From Marivirga harenae (GTDB taxonomy: Bacteria; Bacteroidota; Bacteroidia; Cytophagales; Cyclobacteriaceae), in assembly GCF_030534335.1 (NCBI RefSeq), contig NZ_CP130565.1, positions 3,245,501-3,309,500 on the forward strand: 64,000 bases of DNA, read 5' to 3'. Position 1 is the first letter of the stretch. The number at the start of each line of letters is the position of its first letter. This document shows positions 53,904-63,800 of the stretch, piece by piece. Position numbers and translations under genes: made by a program. The notes beneath the pieces are model-generated. The model had not been told where the DNA came from, searched no databases, and saw only the letters and a list, made by a program, of their open reading frames with translations.

Positions 53904-55898
53904 ATGGGGAATCAAACAATTATTGATAATAGCAATCAAAAACTTAGAGAACTATTAGAGGAATTCACTTCCGCAACATCCCTAACTAGGTCTGAAAAAG
54001 CCAACCGATTGATGGGGCAGATAGACATCTTGAGTGATTCTGTAGAAGGTCTATCGTTAGTCTATAGTGCTATAGGGGAAATTTCAGAAGGAGGAATCTT
54101 TAATGAATCTCCTTGGGCAGACCCATCCAAATTAGTCTCAGGATTAGTAAATGGAACTCTAAAAAGTGGTCACCCTAATTCTACCATAGAGCTTTTAAGT
54201 GAATTGAGATTATTAGCAATAGCTAAAAGTGATTATAAATCAAATATTGTCCAAAAGGAAGATGCTGAAGCCTATATTCAAGAGGTAATTGTTTCGAATT
54301 TAGAGTTTGTCTTCAACGAACCGGTTGAGGAAACGCGATTAATTATGAGCGAGCATGAATTGAATAAAGTTCATAATTTATTCAAGTTTCTTTCAGAGCA
54401 CGTTCATTTAGATGATGTAAAAGAGACATTAGCCGAAGAATTAACACTTATATGTGAACAAAGGCCTGTCGTAACTGAAAAGCAAAGAAAAATAATTGCA
54501 TTAGTTAAGGAGAAGATAGAGTTAGACCCAAATAAGGAAGGCGACCAAAAATTATTAAGTTTTCAGAGAAGCATCTACAGACCTACGCAGCGAACTGAAA
54601 ACGTGAGTACTGATGATTACCAATCTGTTCTAGAGGGTTTAAACAATTCTGAAATTTATGTTGAAGCGCAAGAGATGGGAGCATCTATGTTGCGATATGG
54701 ATTGGTAAGTCAATATCAGGCGATCTTGTTGAAGTTTTTGATTCATAAGGAATTCAAACAAACCATTCCAGTTTGTTTAGGATTATCGCCTGCTGGAGAG
54801 AGTAGATGGTTTGAGTTTACTGACTATTTATCCAAACTGATTTTAAAAACAGTACATATCTATAATGCTCAATGCATTTATGGCTTGGCCAAGATGTTGG
54901 AAAATGGAATGATTGCTAGGGAATCTGTACGATCAGGATTATCAAATTTAGGAGAGATTCAGATTCACCCAAAAGTGGAAGAAAGGATCCTGAAATCTAC
55001 CAGAAATCCTCATCAAGCCGTTAGCGCTAGGCAATATTTAATTGGCGCCTTGTTTAGGATTTTAGGTCAGCCATTGGGTGTTGGTCAGGGGAATAATCCA
55101 ACCTGTCAAAGCGCTAGAGGAATAAGTATGTGGAGCCAACATGCGCCAGCAAAATTGATAAATATGGTGCAAACTGCTGCAGTAACAGATGATATCACAT
55201 TCCGTTTTGAAGGTCAGGAAATAAAAGCCTCCGTGACTGGAAAAGGTCTGGTACAGAATTTAGATTACAATTTAGATGCAGTTTCAGTGACCTTGGTTCC
55301 GATGCTGGATAGAGTCTATAATGAAATGATGTTGAGAGCTTCAGGCCGAGGAGAAGATCCGCATAAATGGGTAAATCCCGCCCTTTACGGACAATGGATT
55401 CAAATTGGTTTTGCATCTGCTTACGACTACCTCTCTAATGCTATTGTAGATTTTAATGGCTTCGTGCAGGTATTTTATGCAATGTGTCATCCTGATTATA
55501 ATGGAAACCATAAATTGATTTACCCGAATCCTGTAGGTATTTTTATTACCAGCTCTAAAGGTGAAATGTTAGGTTTTCATGCTGTTTCATTGCTTCGGGT
55601 TGATAAAGATCCCTCTGGAGCTATGCGCGCTTACTTTTTAAATCCAAATAATGAAGGGAGACAAGATTGGGGACAAAATGTGAAGCCATCTGTGTACGGC
55701 AATGGTGAAAATCATGGAGAATCATCACTGCCTTTGCATGAGTTTGCTGCAAGGACTTATGCATTTCATTTTAATGATTTAGAGGCATCAGATAAAATGG
55801 AAAATGTCCCAAATGCCGAAATAGAAAAAGTAAAATCCTTGGCAAAAGAGAGCTGGGGTAAATCTTATACTTGGTTGGAAACAAAGAAAAAATGGTAA
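53904..55898 (+). CDS. Unknown protein with papain-like Gln/Cys/His/Asn residues
   Basis: 664 residues, no signal peptide, no membrane helix. I do not recognise a family. The N-terminal 230 residues look helical; the C-terminal half carries a conserved-looking set: Q395 and C401 in GVGQGNNPTCQSARG (six residues apart, as Q19/C25 in papain), H559 in GFHAVSLL and N580 in FLNPNNEGRQDW. This is the order of the papain/transglutaminase fold. If right it is a cytosolic cysteine peptidase, amidase or acyltransferase. Its stop overlaps the alanine racemase start, so the two act together. Confident as a gene, tentative as an enzyme. Confidence 0.72.
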   Translation: MGNQTIIDNSNQKLRELLEEFTSATSLTRSEKANRLMGQIDILSDSVEGLSLVYSAIGEISEGGIFNESPWADPSKLVSGLVNGTLKSGHPNSTIELLSELRLLAIAKSDYKSNIVQKEDAEAYIQEVIVSNLEFVFNEPVEETRLIMSEHELNKVHNLFKFLSEHVHLDDVKETLAEELTLICEQRPVVTEKQRKIIALVKEKIELDPNKEGDQKLLSFQRSIYRPTQRTENVSTDDYQSVLEGLNNSEIYVEAQEMGASMLRYGLVSQYQAILLKFLIHKEFKQTIPVCLGLSPAGESRWFEFTDYLSKLILKTVHIYNAQCIYGLAKMLENGMIARESVRSGLSNLGEIQIHPKVEERILKSTRNPHQAVSARQYLIGALFRILGQPLGVGQGNNPTCQSARGISMWSQHAPAKLINMVQTAAVTDDITFRFEGQEIKASVTGKGLVQNLDYNLDAVSVTLVPMLDRVYNEMMLRASGRGEDPHKWVNPALYGQWIQIGFASAYDYLSNAIVDFNGFVQVFYAMCHPDYNGNHKLIYPNPVGIFITSSKGEMLGFHAVSLLRVDKDPSGAMRAYFLNPNNEGRQDWGQNVKPSVYGNGENHGESSLPLHEFAARTYAFHFNDLEASDKMENVPNAEIEKVKSLAKESWGKSYTWLETKKKW

Positions 55899-57049
55899 AA
55901 CACTCTTCACGGATAGAGCTGAAGCAATCAGCCTTAAAAGCAAATGTTAATTTTATAAAAAAGAAGATAGGGAAGAAAGCAATTCTGTCCTCTGTTGTAA
56001 AGGCCAATGCCTATGGTCATGGTATAGAATCTTTTGTTCCAATGGCAGAGAAAGCTGGAGTTCATCATTTTTCAGTGGCTTCTTCATTTGAAGCAGAAGA
56101 GGTGTTAAATGCTTGCCATGAGAAAAGTACTATTATGATTATGGGTATTATCTACGAAGAGGATATTCCGTGGGCTATTGAAAACAATATTGAATTCTTT
56201 GTTTACAATTATGACAGACTCCCTATAGCACTGGCAGCTGCGAAAAAAATAGGAAAGGCTGCGAAGGTTCACATTGAGGTAGAGACTGGAGCTAACAGAA
56301 CGGGCATGCCTGCAGATGAATTTCCCAAAGCTATAAATTTTCTGAAAAAGAATAAGGAGCATATTGTATTTCAGGGTCTTTGTACGCACTTTGGAGGAGC
56401 AGAAAGTCTTAGTAATCAGTTCAAAATTGATAGACAAAAATCTAAATATAAAGAATTTTTAAAACAGTGTAAGGATAAAAAATATGAGCCCAATATTAGA
56501 CATATCGCATGCTCAGCGGCCGCATTAGCTATGCCCGATACCGTTTATGATTTGGTAAGAGTGGGAGTTGCACAATATGGATTTTGGCCTAGTCCCGATA
56601 TATATTATCATCATTTACAGGAAACTGATAAGAAGTCAGATGGTGCCTTGAAAAGAATATTTAGTTGGAAGACGGATATAATGGATATTCGGGAAGTACC
56701 AGAAGGAGATTTTATTGGATATGGTACCGCTTTTCAAGCAAGCCATAAAATGAAAATAGCAGTAATGCCCTTGGGTTATTCTAATGGATATCCGCGTGCA
56801 TTGTCTAATAGAGGATATGTTTTAATCGGAGGAAAGAAAGCCCCAATTGTTGGCTTAATCAATATGAACTTGTTTATGGTCGATATTACCCATATTCCTC
56901 AAGCAAAAGTAGGAGATGAAGTGGTATTAATTGGAAGACAGAAGAATAATGTTATTAATGTAAGTAGCTTTACCAATAGCACCCAATTATTGAACAACGA
57001 AATGCTCAGTAGATTGCCTTCAGCTATACCAAGAACGATCGTACGTTAA
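55892..57049 (+). CDS. alr: Alanine racemase, stand-alone and divergent
   Basis: 385 residues from the ATG at 55892. It is a fold-III PLP enzyme: K37 in SVVKANAYGHG binds PLP, Y277 in FIGYGTAFQ is the second base, and RVGVAQYGFWPSP is typical. The otherwise constant CMD triplet reads N324-M-N326 (GLINMNLFMVDI), so the Asp next to the oxyanion loop is Asn. It should racemise an amino acid, probably alanine, but specificity may differ. In this phylum the housekeeping racemase is often fused to MurF, so this copy may be specialised. Start overlaps the previous gene by seven bases. Confidence 0.85.
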   Translation: MVKHSSRIELKQSALKANVNFIKKKIGKKAILSSVVKANAYGHGIESFVPMAEKAGVHHFSVASSFEAEEVLNACHEKSTIMIMGIIYEEDIPWAIENNIEFFVYNYDRLPIALAAAKKIGKAAKVHIEVETGANRTGMPADEFPKAINFLKKNKEHIVFQGLCTHFGGAESLSNQFKIDRQKSKYKEFLKQCKDKKYEPNIRHIACSAAALAMPDTVYDLVRVGVAQYGFWPSPDIYYHHLQETDKKSDGALKRIFSWKTDIMDIREVPEGDFIGYGTAFQASHKMKIAVMPLGYSNGYPRALSNRGYVLIGGKKAPIVGLINMNLFMVDITHIPQAKVGDEVVLIGRQKNNVINVSSFTNSTQLLNNEMLSRLPSAIPRTIVR

Positions 57050-57059
57050 TTTTGAGAAT

Positions 57060-57824
57060 ATGAACTTTACAAATTACGAACATACTGTAATTAAAGAGCT
57101 TGAAAAAAGAGCAGGTGATGTTTTGTATTTGAAAGATATAGCTCCGTTTTTTATTTTTAAAAGCTGTTTGCAGATTTCTACTTATACCCAAACTGCATTT
57201 ATTCAAGTGGGAGATAATATGCAAGCCGCATTATCGGAGTACTTTCAATTGATTGTATTTATAAAAAAGTTGGAAGAAGGTTTTTGTTATTCAATCCCAT
57301 ATACACCTCTGGAAGACAATTCGGTGCAAATTGGAAATAATGATTTTGAGGAATATCAACAACATACCATTGCGGATGGGGACTTATTAATTCAATTATT
57401 TTCATATTCAGCTAAAAAGTATGTCATTGCTCCTAATGCCTCCGACCAATTTTACCAAAAAGCAAAGCAGTCAAATATAAACCTTATTATCCCAAGTATT
57501 ATACTACTTCTTTTATTCTTATTTATAGGAGCAATTGGGTATCAGTCTTATCTTGATAATAACAGTATGAGATTGAAACAAGAAGCTATACGAGCAGATT
57601 TAAAGGAGCAAAAACTAAAAATAGGTTTACTTTCTGAGCGATTTGAAAGTCATGAACAGTATCAAAAGGAGGTTCAAAAAGCTGTTCAGAATAACTTCAA
57701 AGTGATTAAGGAATCATTACAGGAGCAAAACCATAGCTTAATGAACATTAAATACTGGAATCAGCAGCAGTACAATCAATTAACGAATTTGTATACAATA
57801 ATTAGAGACGATTCAATTGATTAG
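57060..57824 (+). CDS. Single-pass membrane protein with coiled coil
   Basis: 254 residues: a soluble N-terminal region (1-140) of unknown family, one membrane helix at about 143-163 (LIIPSIILLLLFLFIGAIGY), and a charged helical C-terminus likely to form a coiled coil (LKEQKLKIGLLSERFESHEQ). There is no signal peptide before the helix, so it is a type II or bitopic inner membrane protein. It starts ten bases after the racemase and is probably in the same operon. No function can be assigned. Confidence 0.7.
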   Translation: MNFTNYEHTVIKELEKRAGDVLYLKDIAPFFIFKSCLQISTYTQTAFIQVGDNMQAALSEYFQLIVFIKKLEEGFCYSIPYTPLEDNSVQIGNNDFEEYQQHTIADGDLLIQLFSYSAKKYVIAPNASDQFYQKAKQSNINLIIPSIILLLLFLFIGAIGYQSYLDNNSMRLKQEAIRADLKEQKLKIGLLSERFESHEQYQKEVQKAVQNNFKVIKESLQEQNHSLMNIKYWNQQQYNQLTNLYTIIRDDSID

Positions 57825-57906
57825 AGTTTTTATTAGGCATTAAAATTGAATTGAGTACATATTTTCATAACTTTCAATTCAACTAATCACAATAAATTTA
57901 GGAATT

Positions 57907-58170
57907 ATGGAAATTTTAGAGAAAATCAAATCGAAAGGCATAGTGGCTTTAGCAGCTATATTCTTCTTGTCAGTTGCGTTATCATCTTGTGGAGATGGAA
58001 AGAAAGAGGCCTCTTCTGAAGAAGGATCAACGGAAGAAGTTATGGAGGAAGTAGAAAAAAATGAGCATCCTACAGATGTTAGTGGTTCAGAACATCCAAG
58101 CAGTGATGAGGAGTCGGATTCTACCAAAGAGGAGCATCCTTCAGGAGGAGGTGAACATCCAAGTAATTAA
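57907..58170 (+). CDS. Small acidic lipoprotein with EHP repeats
   Basis: 87 residues. A lipoprotein signal with lipobox ALSSC (Cys at 34) gives a mature chain of about 54 residues that is almost all Glu, Ser, Asp and Lys, with four EHP units (NEHPTDV, GSEHPSS, KEEHPSG, GGEHPSN). No cysteine follows the lipobox. The repeated His could bind metal ions. It is preceded by an 82-base gap and followed by a strong terminator. It may be a surface-anchored peptide or metal trap; no family recalled. Confidence 0.7.
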   Translation: MEILEKIKSKGIVALAAIFFLSVALSSCGDGKKEASSEEGSTEEVMEEVEKNEHPTDVSGSEHPSSDEESDSTKEEHPSGGGEHPSN

Positions 58171-58343
58171 TTCAGGTAAAATTTGTATTAACTGCCAATA
58201 GTGTTCTTTCCAGAATCTGTTACTAAATGTAGTTTATCTTAATTTTAAAGATGAATTTCAATTTATTCGCTCAGAACCTGGGAGGGCAAAAGAGTAGCAG
58301 GTGTGATAAAACAAAATTTAGAAATTTTACTCTGCATATGAAC

Positions 58344-58385
58344 AAAAAAAATCCTGTCTAAAAAAAAATAGACAGGATTTTTTTG
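58344..58385. terminator. Bidirectional terminator
   Basis: A long stem around ATCCTGTCTA and TAGACAGGAT with flanking A and T runs. It separates the convergent EHP lipoprotein and rplY genes. Confidence 0.88.
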
Positions 58386-58412
58386 TAATATGATGAATTG
58401 TATAAAAGTGAA

Positions 58413-59063
58413 TTAGCTTTCAGCTCCTTCTGCCGGTGCATCACCACCCTCAGCTGGTGCTTCAGCTCCTTCTTCTAACTCTTCAACATCTTCTTCATCA
58501 TCCGTAGATTTTCCTCTTAGTGCTCTTGGAATTTCAACAACTGCAATCGATGCCTGTGGAGTATCTAAAATCTCACAGTTTTCAACAGATACTGTTTCAA
58601 CTTTGATTGACTTACCAAAGTCAAGTGCACTAATATTTAAAGTAATATGCTCAGGCATATCTTTCGGTAAAGCTTTTACCAAAAGATTTCTTCTTTTGTG
58701 AATCAAAGTTCCCCCCTTAGTTACACCAGGTGCAGTTCCTTCCAAATGAACAGGAATGTTCATTTTGATTTTCTTTCCTTTATGTAATTGTAAGAAATCA
58801 GCATGTAAAATGATTTCGCTTACTGGGTGGAAAGATACATCTTGTAGTATTGCTTGGTACTCATCGCCTTCAATGTTAATGTTAATGAAGTGAGCATCTG
58901 CAGTAAATACTATCGGGCGAAAAAGAATCATTGGCGCATAAAAGTGGATTTGTTCGTCACCACCGTATAGTACGGAAGGAACCATTGCTTCCGCTCTTAA
59001 TCTTTTCGCCTCTTTTTTGCCAAGATTTGCTCTTTTATACCCTATAATCTCAACAGTTTTCAT
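58413..59063 (-). CDS. rplY: 50S ribosomal protein L25/general stress protein Ctc
   Basis: 216 residues of the long CTC form: an N-terminal L25 domain that binds 5S rRNA (GYKRANLGKKEAKRLRAEAM, PSVLYGGDEQIHFY) and a C-terminal TL5 domain (LHADFLQLHKGKKIKMNIPV). The last 30 residues are Glu/Ala-rich. It sits 43 bases downstream of prs and is probably in the same transcript, a frequent pairing in bacteria. Confidence 0.96.
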   Translation of the reverse strand: MKTVEIIGYKRANLGKKEAKRLRAEAMVPSVLYGGDEQIHFYAPMILFRPIVFTADAHFININIEGDEYQAILQDVSFHPVSEIILHADFLQLHKGKKIKMNIPVHLEGTAPGVTKGGTLIHKRRNLLVKALPKDMPEHITLNISALDFGKSIKVETVSVENCEILDTPQASIAVVEIPRALRGKSTDDEEDVEELEEGAEAPAEGGDAPAEGAES

Positions 59064-59106
59064 AATATATTTTTGTTAAAAGTGAATAATTACTATTTCT
59101 AAAATC

Positions 59107-60033
59107 TTAAATAAACAATGAACTAATAGATTCATTGTCATGAATCTTTCTTATGGCTTTGGCAAACATATCGGCTACCGAAAGCACTTTTATTTTGTCA
59201 GACTTTTGCTTTAATGGTAAAGTATCAGTCGTGATTAACTCGTCCAACTGCGAATTAGCAATATTTTCATATGCATTTCCAGATAGGACTGGGTGAGTAA
59301 TAATTGCTCTAACAGATTTTGCGCCTTTCTCCTTCAACATATCTGCCGCCTTGCATAATGTGCCGGCTGTATCGACTAAGTCATCAAAAATGATTACATC
59401 TTTATCTTGAACATCTCCGATTACCTGCATCGAGGCCACTTCATTGGCTTTCTTTCTTTGCTTATCACAAACTACCATATCTAGTTGGAAGTGCTTAGCA
59501 TACTTTCGTGCTCTCGCTGTACCTCCTACATCAGGTGATGCAAAAATGGTGTCGGGAGTAATGCTTTCCTGTAAGTAAGGAACAAAGATAGCAGAAGCAT
59601 CCATATGATCTACCGGAATATTAAAGAAGCCTTGGATTTGACCTGCATGCAAATCGCACGTTACAATTCTGTCTGCACCTGCTGCTTCAAAAATATTTGC
59701 TAACATTTTAGCCCCAATTGCCACTCTAGGTTTGTCCTTCCGGTCTTGTCGTGCATAGCCAAAATAAGGAACTACCAATGTTACTTTATATGCACTTGCT
59801 CTTCTAGCTGCATCTATCATCAAAAGCAATTCCATGATATTGTCAGCAGGAGGGAAGGTTGATTGAATTAGGAAAACGTGATGACCTCTAATTGACTCCG
59901 TAAAGTAAGGTGAAAGCTCACCATCACTGAATTTTTGTAACTCCACATCCCCAAGTGGTTTTCCATAGCTCATTGCTATTCTTTCAGAAAGATATTTTGA
60001 CGTTGAACCGGAAAAAATTTTGACAGAGGACAT
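59107..60033 (-). CDS. prs: Ribose-phosphate pyrophosphokinase
   Basis: 308 residues, class I PRPP synthase: PYFGYARQDRK, the metal-binding HAGQIQGFF, and the PRPP-binding VIIFDDLVDTAGTL. It makes PRPP for purine, pyrimidine, His and Trp synthesis. rplY follows it, and tRNA-Gln lies upstream. Confidence 0.98.
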   Translation of the reverse strand: MSSVKIFSGSTSKYLSERIAMSYGKPLGDVELQKFSDGELSPYFTESIRGHHVFLIQSTFPPADNIMELLLMIDAARRASAYKVTLVVPYFGYARQDRKDKPRVAIGAKMLANIFEAAGADRIVTCDLHAGQIQGFFNIPVDHMDASAIFVPYLQESITPDTIFASPDVGGTARARKYAKHFQLDMVVCDKQRKKANEVASMQVIGDVQDKDVIIFDDLVDTAGTLCKAADMLKEKGAKSVRAIITHPVLSGNAYENIANSQLDELITTDTLPLKQKSDKIKVLSVADMFAKAIRKIHDNESISSLFI

Positions 60034-60063
60034 GGTTTTATTTTTTTGCGCTTAAAATAAAAT

Positions 60064-60092
60064 ATCCCATCCTATATTAATAAGGACGGGAT
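60064..60092 (-). terminator. Terminator after tRNA-Gln
   Basis: On the minus strand ATCCCGTCCT pairs with AGGATGGGAT (one G:T), nine-base loop, followed by ATTTTATTTT. It lies five bases beyond the tRNA, before prs. Confidence 0.75.
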
Positions 60093-60097
60093 TTTGT

Positions 60098-60169
60098 TGC
60101 CCGACTAGGGCTCGAACCTAGACTCTTCTGTACCAAAAACAGACGTGTTGCCAGTTACACCATCGGGCA
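60098..60169 (-). tRNA. tRNA-Gln (TTG)
   Basis: 72 bases folding as a full cloverleaf: acceptor TGCCCGA with TCGGGCA, D stem GTGT/ACAC, anticodon stem TCTGT/ACAGA with loop TTTTGGT giving anticodon TTG (reads CAA, Gln), T stem CTAGG/CCTAG with TTCGAGC. No CCA is encoded. A perfect promoter lies upstream and a terminator follows. Confidence 0.97.
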
Positions 60170-60198
60170 TTTTCTGTGCCCCTCTTGCAAAGGGAATA

Positions 60199-60229
60199 CA
60201 AAGGTAGAAATGGATTTTTTATTTGCAAA
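60199..60229 (-). promoter_or_regulatory. tRNA-Gln promoter
   Basis: Minus-strand TTTG (plus 60226-60229), exactly 19 bases, TACCTTTG (plus 60199-60206): a perfect match to the Bacteroidota housekeeping consensus. Confidence 0.8.
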
Positions 60230-60246
60230 TAAAGTGTTGAAAAAAA

Positions 60247-60801
60247 TTAATTATTTTTTCTGTTTGGCACGTGCGAGTAATTATTCAATATGCTTAATAC
60301 CGCTACTCTTATCTTTCTAGGATCATCAAAAATGTTCTCTGAATACAAATCGGTGGTATATCCTTGCCAAATCATTGAATAATCATTGCTTTCAGTGAAA
60401 TTAATGACTAGCGTTCCTTGATCTATTTGAAACTTCTTCTTCTGATACTTTTCTTTCTCTTTTTCAGTGTCGCTGCGGTACCTGATAAAACTTTCCATCT
60501 TTGGCTGTTCATAACCTTTATATTTCAAGGAATCTTCAATGAAAAAATAGCTAACATAGAAACTTGGGTTATCTGGATTGTATTCATATCCTAAAAGTTC
60601 TAAATGGCTCTTTATCGTTGATTTCACTAATTTTTGTGGTGCTTCAGGCATATAAGTTTCAGTCATGAAGAAGTCAAAGGACTTATAGCTATCAAAATCA
60701 CCTAGAAAATTGTAATCATATTCTACTGGATATTCTTTAGAAACAAAGCAACCATTTATAATCAAAAATAATAATAGCAGAGGTATGTAAAATTTTTTCA
60801 T
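60247..60801 (-). CDS. DUF4136 family lipoprotein
   Basis: 184 residues with a lipobox IINGC (Cys 18). The chain (VEYDYNFLGDFDSYKSFDFF, FYVSYFF, QGTLVINFTES, MIWQGYTTD) has the DUF4136 pattern. The family is of unknown function and usually lipid-anchored in the envelope. It lies between tRNA-Gln and the end of purL, on the same strand. Confidence 0.82.
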   Translation of the reverse strand: MKKFYIPLLLLFLIINGCFVSKEYPVEYDYNFLGDFDSYKSFDFFMTETYMPEAPQKLVKSTIKSHLELLGYEYNPDNPSFYVSYFFIEDSLKYKGYEQPKMESFIRYRSDTEKEKEKYQKKKFQIDQGTLVINFTESNDYSMIWQGYTTDLYSENIFDDPRKIRVAVLSILNNYSHVPNRKNN

Positions 60802-60869
60802 AGTCTCAATTTAACAATAATATTCCTATTCTGTTTTGAATTTACAGAAGATTTTGAAATTTATCATTT

Positions 60870-63800
60870 TCACGACACTTTCTCAACCCATTTCCTGGCA
60901 TTTACCAAAGCTTCTACCCAGGGAGAAATATCATCCGATTTTCTTTCATTAGGGTAATGAGCCCAGTTCCACGGAAAGATGCTTCGTTCTAAATGTGGCA
61001 TAATGGCCAAATGTCTGCCGTCCTTGGAGCAGATGGCTGCTGAATTGAAATCTGACCCATTAGGATTGCCAGGGTATTGCTCGTAGCTGTATTTTACTGG
61101 TATATTATACTCAGATTCGTTTAAAGGCATTTCAAATTTACCCTCTCCGTGCGCTACCCAAATTCCTAACTTGGTGTTTTTCAAGCTCCTCAGCATCACC
61201 GAATTATTATCTTGTACTTCCACATTGACGAATGAACATTCAAATTTATTAGAATCATTATGGGCCATAGTGATTTTCTCTTTCTGCTCTGGGTAAATTA
61301 AGTCTAATGCTACCATTAATTGGCAGCCGTTGCAAACGCCCATACTTATCGTATCTTTCCTAGCATAGAATTTCTCTAAGGCAGTTTTGGCATGATCATT
61401 ATATTTAAATGCACCAGCCCAACCCTTTGCTGACCCTAATACATCTGAATTGGAGAAACCACCTGTAAAAACAATGAAATTGACATCTGATAAATCCTCG
61501 GCCCCGCTCATTAAATCGGTCATGTGAATATCTTTCACATCAAAGCCGGCCATGTACATCATATAAGCCATTTCTCTTTCACTATTCACGCCTTTTTCTC
61601 TAATAATGGCTGCTTTTATTCCACTTTCTGTAGTTCTGTTTGAATCTAATCCTAAAGACTCGAAAGTTCCTTTGAAATGCTCAGGGAAGTTAAACGATAA
61701 GCTTTGGTTCTTATAATTGTCAAAGCGAGCTTTAGCTAAGTCCTTTCCGCTTTGTTTTTCATCTAGCAAATAAGAAGTTTCATACCATTCGTCTCTTAGT
61801 GCTTTTACGTCAAAAATTAATTTTTGAGTGTCTTTGATGATATTTACTTTGGCTGAATGGTTTACTGTGCCCAATGAAACTACATCAATTCCATTATTTT
61901 TTAGCTCCTCAAAAATAGTTTTGTCATCAATTTGTAGTAATAGCCCAGCCTGTTCGCTAAATAGTAATTTTGCTAAATCTTTCTCAGAAAAATCATTAAA
62001 ATTCAGATCCAGTCCGAGGGTTTGATGAGGGAATACTGTTTCGAGAATGCTTGTAATCAAACCCCCAGAGCCAACGTCATGCCCAGATAAAATCTTTTTA
62101 TCATGAATTAATTTCTGAACAGCTTCAAAAGCTTCCTTGAAATGTGAAGCTGAATTTATTTCAACAGTTTTTTCTCCTAAAGAAGCTCTAGTTTGCGCGA
62201 ATGCTGAACCGCCCAATTCAAAACTCCCTTTTCCCATATTGATATAGATCAAGTGGCTGTCCTCATTTGGGATCAAAGCAGTTTCCAATGTTTTCCGTAT
62301 ATCAGAAACTTCACCTGCTGCTGAAATAATTACAGTTCCTGGGGCATAAACTTTATCCCCTGAAGGATATTTCTGAACCATGGAAAGAGAATCCTTACCT
62401 GTTGGGATGTTAATGCCTAGATCTATTGCAAAATCACTAATGGCTTCCACCGCTTCATATAACCTGGCATTCTCACCTTCATTTTTTGCTGGCCACATCC
62501 AGTTGGCACTTAAGGAAATCCCTTTTAAGCCATCTTGAATTGGGGCGAAAACGATATTAGTCAAAGCTTCTGCAATCGAAAGTTCAGAACCCGCTTTTGG
62601 ATCAATCAAGGCGCTGACTGGCGCATGTCCTATAGAAGTGGCAATTCCCTTTTCTCCCTTGAAGTCCAATGCCATTACGGCAACATTATTTAAAGGCAAT
62701 TGAATTGGTCCTGAAGTTTGTTGTTTAGCTACTTTTCCTGTTACACATCTATCCACTTTATTGGTCAGCCAGTCTTTACAAGCTACGGATTCCAATTTCA
62801 AAACATTCTTAATGTAACCTTCAATTTCTTTAGGGTCATATTGCAAGGAAGTGAAATGAGTAGTTTGTTTTTGATCTGCTAAAATGGTCTTTGGAGCACT
62901 CCCGAACATGGAAGCCAAAGGCCAATCCACTGGGTTTTTTCCAGTTTCTTTATCTTCGAAACTAAAATGGTGGTCTCCGGTAATTTCACCAACTACATAA
63001 AAAGGAGCTCTTTCACGTTGGGATACTTTTTCTAGTTTGGCAATATCTTTTGCTTTTATAACCAGCCCCATTCGTTCCTGGGATTCGTTTCCAACTATCT
63101 CTTTTGCTGATAAAGTAGTGTCACCAACCGGAAGTTTCCTTAAATCAATTTTTCCACCGGTGTCTTCTACCAATTCTGAAAGGCAATTTAAATGTCCACC
63201 AGCACCATGGTCGTGTATAGAAACAATTGGGTTTTCTGAAGATTCAGCCATAGCACGGATCGCATTAGCCACTCTTTTTTGCATCTCTGGATTTGCACGC
63301 TGAACGGCATTTAATTCTATTTGATTGGCAAATGAGCCTGTATCAACAGAAGAAACCGCGCTTCCGCCCATTCCAATTCTATAGTTATCACCACCCATTA
63401 CGACAATTTTATCGCCTTTTTGTGGAACATCTTTTTTACTTTGCTCTGCTACTCCATAACCAATTCCACCAGCTTGCATGATTACTTTATCATAGCCATA
63501 CTTTTTCCCGGCATGTTCATGTTCAAATGTTAATACAGAACCTGAAATAAGAGGTTGTCCAAATTTATTTCCAAAATCTGAAGCACCATTAGAAGCTTTG
63601 ATCAAAATATCTACAGGACTTTGATACAACCAAGGTCGCTCTTCCATTTGGTTTTCCCATGGTCTGTTATCTTTTAATCGCGAATATGAAGTCATATAGA
63701 CGGCAGTACCTGCTAATGGGATTCCCGCTTTTCCGCCTGCCATTCTATCTCTGATTTCGCCACCAGAACCTGTAGCCGCACCATAGAATGGTTCTACAGT

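Noticed and set aside
57879-58127. 82-codon minus-strand ORF rich in Ser
   Set aside because: Antisense of the acidic lipoprotein; Ser richness is just the complement of its Glu and Ser codons.
58171-58412. Possible small RNA between the EHP lipoprotein and rplY
   Set aside because: Apart from the terminator hairpin there is no promoter or second structure that stands out.
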